The notes: generated from the letters alone by a model not told the origin. A DNA stretch of 12,154 bases from Isotricha intestinalis (GCA_023807065.1 JAJJLU010001004.1:1-12154); one strand, 5' to 3'; positions 1 to 9,456 are shown, counted from the first letter of the stretch. A program made the numbers and translations.

Positions 1-19
1 CCAATCCCCAATCCCCAAT
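1..19. repeat. Telomere-like repeat, CCCCAAT units
   Basis: The window opens with a partial unit CCAAT followed by two complete CCCCAAT units, which read GGGGATT on the other strand. C-rich sequence at the 5' end of a contig is the orientation expected at a chromosome end, and such a G/C cluster is striking in DNA that is otherwise almost all A and T. Known ciliate telomeres are GGGGTT (Tetrahymena), GGGGTT/GGGTTT (Paramecium) and GGGGTTTT (Oxytricha, Euplotes); this seven-base unit is a close variant. Only about 2.7 units are present, so the call rests on position and composition. Confidence 0.75.
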
Positions 20-152
20 TAATAAAATATTTAATATTTATTTTTTAATTATTATTTATTTATTTAATAATTAAATCATATTGATTATTTCATTAATTAT
101 TAATTTCTGTTAAAAATTTAAACGATTAATTATTTTAATATAAATTATTATT
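20..152. other. Short subtelomeric spacer and presumed promoter of the TBC gene
   Basis: About 130 bases of almost pure A/T lie between the telomere repeats and the first ATG. There are T runs and a 7-base AT-only inverted repeat at 47-53/66-72, but nothing recognisable as a specific signal. A gene starting this close to the chromosome end is typical of ciliate macronuclear chromosomes, where the 5' leader and promoter must fit in roughly this space. Confidence 0.4.
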
Positions 153-1694
153 ATGGGAATATCACAATGTTATTCAGTTGAAAATATTAAAACTTTAATG
201 AAATTTATAATAAATTACATAAAGATAATTCACCTTTTGTCAAAGAATTTTTATTAGATTGTCAAAATATGAAAAATAATTTATTAAATTATACTAACGA
301 TAATTTATGTAATGTTTCAAAGAAATATAAAAATATTAGTAACTTTCAAACAAATGAAACAAAAAGAGAAATATTTTTAAAATGGTTTGAAATAATTAAT
401 TCTACTATAATGAAAAATAATAATTTAATTTCAATCAAATAAAAAATAGAAAAAAAATTAAGACAATTATATAAAAAAGATAAAAAAACTATAATAGAAT
501 TATCCAAACAAAATATTCCAAAAAGTTTAAGAAGTATAATATGGATAATCCTAAGTAATAAAATACTATATGAAAGAAGATATATAATATATAATAATTT
601 ATTAAATACTCAAATTGATATTTTATCAGAAGATCAAATTAATAAAGATATAAATAGAACATTTAAACAATCAAAATCAAATGAAATAATAATAAAATTA
701 AAAAATATATTACATGCCTTCACAGTAATATCAAATGAACTTGGTTAATGTCAAGGAATGAATTTTATTGCAGGATTATTATTAGAAATTACAAATTATG
801 ATGAAGTTGATTCATTTTATTTATTTTGTTATATTTTAGAAAATGTTAGAGGATATTTTATGAAAGAATTTCCACTTTTTAATTATCATTTATATATCTT
901 TGAATATTATTTTAAACATTTTTTTCCTAAATTAGAAAAACATTTTCAAAAATTAGAATTACCTTTGGAATTATTAGTTGGAAAATGGATTCAAACTCTT
1001 TTTATTGTTAATTTACTTTTAGATGAATCATGTAGAATTTGGGATTATTTATTTATTTATGGATTTTATTTTATTATTCCTATTTGTTTTAGTATTCTTC
1101 ATTATATGGAAAATAATTTATTAAAATTAAAAGATTCTTCTGATGTTATGAATTTTTTAAAGGAATCACTTTCACCAAAAGATATTGAATTTATCAATGA
1201 TAATATTGAAAAGAGAATAATTTCAATTGATAAAATTATTAAAAAAGGGAAACAATATAAGAATATGATGAATAAAAATGAAATTATAAAATTGAAATTA
1301 GAATTTGAAAATAAAAAATAAATTAATATAGATAATTTATTTAATGAATCTTATTTGAATAAAATAAATAATAATCAAAATAAATCAATTTTTATATTTA
1401 GAAAAAAATTTGAACCATTAAATTTTAATAAAATAAATAATTTATGTATATCTGCAAATTTAAAAACTGAATTTTGTTCTAAAAATGGATTTGAAATTGA
1501 TGAATTATCAGATAGTTATGATGAATGTTATGAAGATAATAATAGAAAAGGACTTTCAAATAGAATTATAGAAACAAAATTTTATAGTATTGATATTTTT
1601 ATTTATTGATTTAATTAAATGGAGACTATAAAGATATGTAAATAATATTAAAAAGTCTATATTAATAGTATTTTGTATCAAAGTTTATAAATGA
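153..1694 (+). CDS. TBC-domain Rab GTPase-activating protein, frame broken
   Basis: This encodes a RabGAP of about 510 residues that would switch off a Rab GTPase. The TBC domain runs from NIPKSLRSIIW (about 511) past GKWIQTLF and IWDYLFIYGF to about 1110. The arginine-finger motif is seen as QINKDINRTF. The glutamine-finger motif reads LG-[TAA]-CQGMNFIAG (746-748), where the family has Tyr. The start at 153 gives MGISQC, which resembles an N-myristoylation signal. One base is missing near 192-198; adding a T to the T run joins the N-terminus to NEIYNKLHKDN. TAA codons lie in frame at 440, 746 and 1319. At 1607 the frame meets TGA, but a +1 shift there continues as DLIKWRL-[TAA]-RYVNN to a TGA at 1692, so the true end is 1609 or 1694. 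The domain call is firm. Whether the gene is intact cannot be told. Confidence 0.85.
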
Positions 1695-1825
1695 TTTAAA
1701 TTTTTTTTTCTAATGTTAATATATATATTATCTTTTACTATTTATAATACTTTATTTATTTAATATAAATAATAATTAATACTAAATAATTTAATTCTTT
1801 TAATTTAATTGAACTTTAATATAAA

Positions 1826-2155
1826 ATGAAGAATGTTCCTAATGAAATAAGGAAAGATTCAATAAATTATTATACTACTAAACTCCAAACTACATATAAT
1901 AAGTTAAAAAAAGCAATTTATGCATCATTTATAGCAATTTTTTTAGATACTTTAGCAATATTTTGTCTTCCAAGCATTTTTGCATGTATATTTAATATTA
2001 TTTCAATAATTATTATAATAATTTCTTCATTATTATGCTTATATTCTTTTAGGCATAATTTTATGCATGTTTCATTTAATATTTATGTTCAATCTAAAAA
2101 AGTTTTAATCCTAACAACATTTTTTCTTATTACTATTTTGATTAGGTTTAGCTAA
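1826..2155 (+). CDS. Small predicted multi-pass membrane protein, unknown function
   Basis: An ATG-started frame of 109 residues with no family I recognise. About 30 polar residues (MKNVPNEIRKDS...) come first, then two strong hydrophobic segments, roughly residues 31-53 and 55-76. A polar stretch RHNFMHVSFNIYVQSKK follows, and then a third hydrophobic stretch to the TAA stop. The ordered polar/hydrophobic layout and the varied codons argue for a real gene. The last 45 bases run antisense to the 3' end of the Rab gene, so the third hydrophobic stretch is partly the reverse of the Rab tail and may be an artefact; the true end could lie before about 2110. Tail-to-tail overlaps are plausible in so compact a chromosome. 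Confidence 0.55.
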   Translation: MKNVPNEIRKDSINYYTTKLQTTYNKLKKAIYASFIAIFLDTLAIFCLPSIFACIFNIISIIIIIISSLLCLYSFRHNFMHVSFNIYVQSKKVLILTTFFLITILIRFS

Positions 2156-2666
2156 ATTAATATCTTCTCCAGAACTAAATTCTCCCATACCATCATCTTC
2201 AATTTCCGAATGACATTTATCATAAACTTCTTTAATCATCATTTCAAAATCAGTATCTAAATTTTGTCCATTCATAGCAGAAGTTTCAAGAAAAGCAACA
2301 TTAAAACTTTTAGCTTTTTCTTCACCTTGTTCTTTACTAATAACTCTCTGATTATCTAAATCAGCTTTATTCCCAATTAATAATATTGTTATTTTTTTAT
2401 ACTACAAATGCTCCTTTTGATCCTTTATAATATGCATTTGTTATTGATTTATATCTTTCTTGTCCTGCTGTATCCCATTTTTGAGCTTTTATGTTTATTT
2501 TGTCTACTACAAATTTTTTTGAACCGAATTCTACTCCTACTGTTGCTTTTGAATCCTCGTGGAATTCGTTTTTTAAATATTTTGACATTATGTTTGTTTT
2601 ACCTACGAAAGAATCACCTATTAATACTAGTTTAAATATCATGTCGTAGTTGTCATCACTTGCCAT
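2111..2666 (-). CDS. Rab11-like small GTPase with an internal deletion
   Basis: Starting at the ATG at 2666, the protein shows G1 GDSFVGKT, a TVGVEF switch I, G3 WDTAGQERYKSITNAYYKG, G4 GNKADL, G5 ETSA and a C-terminal KKKCC before TAG (2111-2113). The two cysteines would be geranylgeranylated for membrane attachment. KAQKWDTAGQERY plus ITNAYY is closest to Rab11, which acts in recycling-endosome traffic. Between GAFVV and ITILLIGNKADL (2392-2399) only a TAA and a few A's remain, where the family has about 25 residues (the Tyr-Asp-Ile-Thr strand and the helix after it). The downstream part is also in another register. This is either a decayed copy or an assembly deletion, because everything else is well conserved. 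The protein as written could not fold normally. Confidence 0.85.
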
Positions 2667-2836
2667 TTTTTTTTAATTAATGGAATATATGGTTTTTTTT
2701 TTTTTTTTAAGGTTTTTTTTTTATTAAAATGAATTTTTTTTTTTATTTTTTTTCTATTTTAATTTAATTTTTTTTTTCAGTTTTTAAATTAATATATAAA
2801 AATATAAAAATAAGAAAAAAAAAAATAAAATAAAAT
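2667..2836. promoter_or_regulatory. Divergent intergenic region between the Rab and androglobin genes
   Basis: The two genes face away from each other across 170 bases that must hold both promoters. The Rab side is rich in T runs and the androglobin side in A runs, so each gene has long A tracts on its own coding strand just before its ATG (for example AAAATAAAATAAAAT before 2837). No specific factor site can be named. Confidence 0.4.
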
Positions 2837-5800
2837 ATGAAAAAAAACCCAAAAGATAAAAAAGGTAAAGAAGGTAAAGAAGGTAAAGCATTAAAAGATA
2901 TAATTCCAAGTAATTACCAACATATAAGAGAACCAAAAGAAATAATTCCACCAACAGAAATACAAAAGGATTTTACACCTCAAAATTATCCAAATGATTT
3001 ATTTGAAGAATGGCCATCAGATGAAACAGATATAAATACTTTCCAACAACCATTATTAGAAAATCCCGAAGAAATTTTTTCAGATCCTCAAAAAGATAAA
3101 ATTTTCGTTCCAGATTCATTTTATAATGATTTTTTATCAAATGAAATTAAATGGTCTCGTCCAACATATTATATAACTGAAATTAAATTAGAAGAAGCAA
3201 TTAAAAGAAATATGCCAAAAAAATCAAGTTATAAATTCCGTGAGAAAGTACATGAGAAATATAATGAAGAATTAAATTTAAGAAAAATGAAAATAGAAGA
3301 AAAAGTAGAAGAACAAGAAAATAGTGAAAATAGTGAAGGTGATGATGTATTTGGTTTAAATAAAAAAGAAGAAACATCTCTTTATAAAGAATATTTTAAA
3401 ATATTAGATACACCATTAAATATAACAGTAGTAAAATTTATAGAAAGAGAAGAAAATGATGATGAATATCAAGAAAGAATACAAAGAGAAAGTGAATATA
3501 TAGAAAATTTTAAAAAAGAAAAAAAAAAAGATCCTAAATTAGAACCAATGATAACTGAAGTAAATAAAGAAAAAATAAAAATTTTAGATGCATCACCAAG
3601 TAATATATATATGAAAGAAGGATATCCTTTATATTTTAGATGGTTAGCTTCAATATTTCAAATAATAAAAGAAAAAAATATTTTAGATGTTAATACAAAT
3701 CAAATGATATGGCAAAAAATTTATCCACAAGAACATGGAGTTCCGATTTATAATCCAAAAGGGAAATATTGGGTTAAATTATATCATTTAAGTAAATTAA
3801 GAAAAATTGAAATTGATGATACTATGCCGACTAATAAAAGAGATAAATTTTATTTACCTAAATGTGAATCATTAGAAGAAATTTGGCCATCGATTTTAAC
3901 TAAAGCTTTATTAAAATTATATTCTTATAAAATTGTTTCTTGTTCTTTTCATGAATGTGGTGATTATGAACCATTTTATGCTTTGACTGGATATATTCCT
4001 GAGAGTATTAATTTGAAAAAAGAAGTTAATTTATCTAAAATGTTTGATGGAGATGAAATTGAAGAAAAGAAAAGAATTGAAGAAGAAGAAAAGAAAAATA
4101 TAGAAAATTTAAATGATAAAAAAGATGATTTAAAAAATGTAAAAAAAGAAGAAAAAAAGAAGAAGAAGATGAAAAAAAAGATGAAGATTCAATAGAAGAA
4201 AATGAGAATATAGATAATATAACAAAAAATAATATAGAAAATGATAATAGATTAATTTTTTTACAGAAAGCATTATCAGATTATAATTATAAAAATAAAC
4301 AATGTTTATTATTTTGTTTTAGAAGAAGTTTCGAAGAAGAAAGAGAAGAACATAATGAAATACCAATTCAAAGAGTAAAATCTCCAGATATAGAACAAAG
4401 AAAAAAACAAAGAATTTCAACAATGCCATCATATTCAGAAAAGACATTAACATTAAAAGAAATAAAAAAAAAAAAAATTTAGGTATTGTACAAGAAGATG
4501 AAAATGATGATAATGAAAAAGAAAAAGATGAAGGAGAATATAAAGAAAAATTTTTGCATCCAATAGAAAAAAATAAAAGTAAATTATCAGAAAAACCAAT
4601 TATGAAAATTGATACACCTGATAAAATAGTAACATTAAATAATTTATCAAATAAAAATTTATCTAGATTAGATAGTATATCATCAAATCGTAGTTTAGCG
4701 CAACCACTTGCTGCTTTATTAGAAGAGAAAAAAATTGAATTATATGATGAAAAAATTTACGTTGGTATAATTTATGATATTATTGAATTTTTTAATAATT
4801 GTAATTTTAATATGACGAGATTATTACCAATTGATTTTACAGATTTAAGAAATATGATTAAAAATTTTCATGTTCATAATGTATTTAAACAATTATCACG
4901 TGAAGAAAAAAGAGATTATATACATAAATTAAAAGAAATTAAAATTAAACAAAAAGAAGAAAAACATAAAAGAATAAATGAATATAAAAGTAATGGTAAA
5001 CCATATTTTTCAATTAAAGTTTCTAATACTTCAGTTTTTGCACATCCTTTTTTAATTAATCATAAAGAAGATGAAATTGAAATGACTAAAAAATGCGTTT
5101 TAAATAAATGGTCATATCCACCTATTGATTATTTAGAAAATGTATATAAAGAAACTCATCAAGATGTTAAAAATGAAATCTAATGAAGATAATAATGAAA
5201 AAAATGATGAGAATGAAGGAGAGAAAAAAAATAAAAAAAAACATTATACTTGGAGTAAAGATGTATATATGCATTTAATTAAAAATAATACTAAACAATA
5301 TGAAAATGAACTTCAACCTTTAATAAGACATGAAGGTACTTGGATTGAACCAAAAGATTTTTTTAAATGTTTTGATTCTTTTATTATGTTATATAATCCT
5401 AAATTTTATCAAAGTTTATATGATTGGGATAATTTATGGTATGATACTAATGATTATTTTAGTGTTGATTGTAAAAATAAAGTTTTACATTTTATACCAA
5501 ATGAAAATACTATTAAAACTTATATTATTCTTTTATTTTCTGTTAATAGTGATAAAAAAAATAAATTGAGAGATATACCTTTTAATATTCATTTTAAATT
5601 ATTAGGTAAAGATGATAAAATTAATGAAAGTAGATTAATTAAATTAGATTCATTTTTTGGTGTTAAACACATTGATGATATTAAAACAGATGAAGAATAT
5701 TTTTTAGTATATTCAGGTGGATTATTCACAACTGGTTTTTGTATGAAATTCCTATGTGATTTCACAATTGAAAATTTAATTTATTCAGATTTTTTAGAAA

Positions 5801-7787
5801 AATATCAAAAATTTACAAAAAATACATTTAATATAGAACACGGTAATTTATCAGCAAATGAAATTTCAGTAATATTACGCTTATCATTATTAATAGAAGT
5901 AAAAACTGATTTTTTCATAGTAAATAATAATAATAAAGATATGTACCTAAATGAATTTATGGAAATTTACATTTGTGAAAATGGAAATACAAATATGAAA
6001 AAACAAGTATCATTTGATACTATTTTCGAATTAGAACCACGTCAATATTACATTGTTATAATATTAACACCACCATATAATATTGAACAAAATGAATTTA
6101 CTATTGATGTATTATCAAATCCACATGAAGATAAAATATTAGATGTAAGTAATACTAATACTGCAGTTCCAGGAGAAGAACAAAAATGTCAAACTAAAAT
6201 TGAACAAATTGAACACATTACACCATATGATATTATTGATAAATATAAACCAAATAAACATTATATTTTATTTAAAGAATTTTTATTTTGTGGAGAAAAT
6301 GTTTACATAACTTTAAATATAAAAATGAGACGTTGGGATAAAAAAAAAATAAAAGAAGAAGAAGAAGAAAAAGAAGATAAAGAAGAAGAAGAGAAAAAAG
6401 AAGAAGAAAAAAAAGAAGATAAAAATACAAAAAATAAAATACAAAATGAAACAAAACAAGAAGACAAATTAGAAATAGTACCATTTGATAAACCAATAAG
6501 AATGAAATTAGAATTAAGTGATCGTCAAAAGAACATAATATACACAACAGATTTCTACAATTCAATAACACTTCATAATTTAATATTAGAAACAACAACA
6601 ACATTAGATACAAAAAGTAAAAAAGATCCCAAATCAAAAAATGAAGAAATAGAAGATGAGAATTTACCATATAGAATAATATGTTATTTAGATAAAAGTG
6701 AATTACCAGAAAATTTTAATGATATTTCATATATTGAAGGTATTGAATGGATAATTAGAGTTTTTTCTTCTGATACAATTGGATTTTGTGAAGATACTTC
6801 AAAGGAAGATTTAGAAAGAGCTGTTATTAATTCATGGGAAGAAGCTGAGCCTGGAAGAGCAGAAAAAGCTAAAAATTCTAGAAAAAGATTTTTATTAATG
6901 AAAAAGAAATTAAGTGGTGATGTTTTAGATGAAGAAGAAGAAAAGTTTTTAAGTGAAAGTAGAGTTAGAAAAAAAGAAGAAGATAATGTTATTGATGATA
7001 AGAATGTTAAAGGGAAAAAAATTGAGAAAGATAATAAAAAAGGTAAAGAAGAAGTTAAAAATGAAGAAAAAGAAAAAACTGAACTTAATTTTAATAAGAA
7101 AACTTCTCAAATAAATGAACATTCTTCTCTTTTTATTAAAAATTTTTTATTTTATGTTTATGATAAAAGAACAATTACTTTTGATCATATGTATGCACAA
7201 GAAGATAAACAATTAAATAATACACAAGTTAGAAATGAGAAAGAAGAAAAAATTATTAGAATTTTTGAAGAAAATGAAAAAAATAATATTGAAACTGAAG
7301 AAGAAATTGAAAAAAGAAAAAATGATTTAATTGAAGATAGTAAAAAATTCCATGAGAAAATTATTGAAGAGAGAAAGAAAGTAAATAATTTAGAAGAAAT
7401 ATTAAAATCAAGAGAAGAAATAAAAGGTTCTTTATTAGCTCAAATTGAAGCTGAAGATAAATTAAAAGATTTAATTAAAGAATTGAAGAAAGTAATGAAG
7501 AAAGTGATGATAAGAAGAAAAAAGAAAAATTTGATTTTAATGGTGCTTATGATATTTATAAAGAAGTTTTAAAAACAGGATTACATTCTCCTTTAATTGA
7601 TAAAACTTTTCAATTGTTATCTAAGAAAAAAGAAAGTATTATAGAAGAGGAAATGAAAAAAATTGGAAAAGGGAAAGAAAAAGAATTAAAAGCTTTTGTT
7701 GAAAAAACTTTGGAAGAGATTAGAGAAAATAATTGGAATATAAATGAACAATTATTAAATCAATTTGATGAAATTTTAGCTTAATGA
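2837..7787 (+). CDS. ADGB: Androglobin homologue: calpain-like domain, no globin domain seen, four frameshifts
   Basis: A protein of about 1,650 residues, close to the length of human androglobin. Matching stretches, in order: EEWPSDETDI near residue 58; KWSRP; a calpain-like core with GKYWVKLYHL, IEIDDTMP, EEIWPSILTKALLKL and YALTGYIPE (residues 309-390); EPKDFFKCFDSF (about 5350); two beta-rich regions (about 5450-5790 and 5890-6130); an acidic Lys/Glu stretch (6353-6480); SWEEAEPGRAEKAK (about 6835), matching the human WETTEPGRA motif; and a C-terminal coiled coil. No catalytic Cys motif like calpain's GDCW is visible, so proteolysis is unlikely. The globin/IQ module that human androglobin carries between the two beta regions is not seen. 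The register shifts near 4150, 4464-4477, 5165-5183 and 7490; the last part ends EILA-TAA-TGA at 7782-7787. Homology is confident from recalled family sequence; the exact protein is not. Confidence 0.85.
6353..6420 (+). repeat. GAA-rich triplet tract coding Glu/Lys
   Basis: Nearly uninterrupted GAA/AAA/GAT codons inside the androglobin frame encode a Glu/Lys-rich linker between the second beta-rich region and the following conserved part. It is a coding microsatellite, likely to vary in length between copies or strains. Confidence 0.7.
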
Positions 7788-7964
7788 GGTTTAATTATTA
7801 TTTATTTTTGTTTTTAAATACATATAATTTTTATAATGAATTGATTTTTTTTTTTTAATTAAACTTAAATTGTTTAAATAAATTTTTAGATTTTTAAAAT
7901 ATAATTTAAATTTTAATTATAAATAGAAAAATCTTAAATAAATATAAATTTAAAATAAAAAAAA
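7788..7964. other. A/T-only spacer between same-strand genes
   Basis: These 177 bases follow the androglobin stop and precede the next ATG on the same strand. They contain T runs and TAAAT-type repeats only. The 3' end of one transcript and the promoter of the next must both fit here; no specific signal stands out. Confidence 0.3.
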
Positions 7965-9360
7965 ATGAACACAAGAACAAAATATACATTCAATCGTCAA
8001 AGGAATAATCAAAATGGTGAAATTGCAAATTTAAATAAACCATCAGATTTTATTTCAAGAACATATGAAAATAATCAAAATGATAATGGCAGTGTACATT
8101 CATCATATAAATATAGAAAATCAAATAATCCAAGTGTAAATGGAGATAATAATCAAGATAATCAAAATTATCAAACTTTCAAAAACAAAATAATCAAAAT
8201 TATCAAACTTTTCAAAATCAAAATAACCAAAATTATCAAAATCAAAATATAAATCATTCACATCATTCTCATTATACAGGTGAAGATATATCAAATGAAG
8301 ATAATTTAATATGTCCAAATTGTATAAATTCCCAACTTCAGAAAACTTGCAGAAATGAAAAAAAGAAGAGAAATGGAAGAAAATAGAAATGATATCCCAA
8401 CACCAATATTTGAAGATAAATACAAAAAATACAATCAAGATTACATAAATAATAAAATAGCCCAAAGAGAAGCAAATCAAAAAGAAGTAGAAGATTCATT
8501 AAATAAATATAGAACTAGAGATAAAGAAAGATTTATAAGAGAAAATGAAAACAGTATAAATTTCTTAAATAATCCAAATGGAAATTATTTATATGATAAA
8601 TTTAGAAATAAATATGAAGAAAAGGAAAGAATGATAAATGATAATATTGATAAATTCCAAAATAGAGAAAGACCAGAAATAACATCATACTTTAATCATT
8701 ATGTAAATAATCCAAATTATAAAGATAATAATCCATATGGTGAATATAGAAAAAAACAAGAAGATATGGATCAATATAGAAATAGATTTATTAAGACAAA
8801 TTCAATATAAGGAAAATATGAAAAAAATGGAAGAAGAAGAAGAAAATAGAGATGCGAAAAGACAATATAATAATATACAAAAACAAATTGATGAAGAAAA
8901 TAGAATAAAAATAATAAGAGAACAATAAAAAAAAGATGAATTATTAAGAGATAATTTGAAATTAATTGAAGAGAAGAAAAAAAGAAAAATGCAAGAAGAA
9001 GAAGAAGAAAAAAGATATAAACAACAAATGGATAATGAATTATTAAGACAAAAACAATATCAAGATAATTTAATGATGGATAAACAAAGACAAAGAAATG
9101 AATTATTACAAGAGAATTTAAATTATATTAATAGGGAAAAAAATAGGAAATTAAGAGAAAAAGAAGAAGATGAAAAATATAGATATGATGATAGTCATTT
9201 TGGTAGTGATCATGAAAAAATGGGAAGATGTTGTAAATGTCATAAAATTTTCCCTAGAAGATTACTTTCTGTTAATCAATATTTTTATAAGAATAATAGA
9301 GCTGAAGTTGTTTTTAATTTTTTAATTTTGTCTTTTTTTTTTTTTTTTGAATTTATTTAA
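7965..9360 (+). CDS. Coiled-coil protein with Asn/Gln-rich repeat and CxxC motifs, frame broken
   Basis: No family recognised. The N-terminus is polar and low complexity (MNTRTKYTFNRQRNNQN...), followed by an NQNYQTFQNQN repeat, a His-rich bit (HSHHSHY) and ICPNC. A long Glu/Lys/Arg/Gln coiled coil with recurring LLRQxQYxxN units comes next. Near the end is GRCCKCHKIFPRRLLSVNQYFYKNNR, whose paired cysteines suggest a metal-binding turn. The register changes near 8177 (one T missing), 8322-8352 and 8776-8790 (one extra T), and TAA is in frame at 8926. Past NNRAE the frame runs into a T tract coding Phe, so the natural end may be near 9305. The layout resembles ciliate cytoskeletal or basal-body proteins, but that is only an impression. 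I treat it as one gene because the coiled-coil units continue across the breaks. Confidence 0.65.
8151..8250 (+). repeat. Asn/Gln-rich tandem repeat
   Basis: About three imperfect copies of a unit reading AATCAAAATTATCAAACTTT, at roughly 8160, 8192 and 8225, encode repeated NQNYQTFQNQN. Copy 1 has three T's (8177-8179) where copy 2 has four (8209-8212). That single base is what breaks the frame. The repeat also shows that Gln is coded CAA. Confidence 0.8.
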
Positions 9361-9456
9361 AAAATTTTTTTAATGTTTTAAACACTCATTATTATTTTTT
9401 AATTTTAATTTAGTTTTTTTTTTTTTTATTTACAAAAATTCAAAAACTCTTTTTTT
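9361..9456. terminator. Convergent intergenic region, presumed 3' ends of two genes
   Basis: These 96 bases separate the 3' ends of the coiled-coil gene (+) and the uridine kinase gene (-). They are nearly all A/T, with long T runs (for example near 9416-9427 and 9451-9459). Both transcripts should end in or near here; no defined polyadenylation signal can be singled out in sequence this A/T-rich. Confidence 0.3.

Noticed and set aside
47..72. Inverted repeat AATTATT / AATAATT
   Set aside because: A 7-base AT-only stem is expected by chance in DNA of this composition.
2408..2635. Open frame on the + strand coding a Leu-rich protein
   Set aside because: It is the antisense shadow of the Rab GTPase, whose motifs are unmistakable.
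5166..5188. A 23-base GT...AG intron at the androglobin frame break
   Set aside because: Removing it puts the downstream sequence in the wrong register, so it does not restore the frame.
5330..5569. Second open frame on the + strand within androglobin
   Set aside because: The overlapping frame carries the conserved DFFKCF block and runs for about 800 codons; this is an out-of-register shadow.
6272..6670. Open frame on the - strand coding a Leu/Phe-rich protein
   Set aside because: It is antisense to the Glu/Lys-rich part of androglobin; GAA codons read backwards give Phe/Leu runs.
8151..8250. CRISPR-like array
   Set aside because: The copies are an imperfect in-frame coding repeat with no unique spacers, in a eukaryotic gene.
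8121..8480. Open frame on the - strand
   Set aside because: It is antisense to the Asn/Gln repeat and coiled coil and has only repetitive Asp/Phe/Tyr composition.
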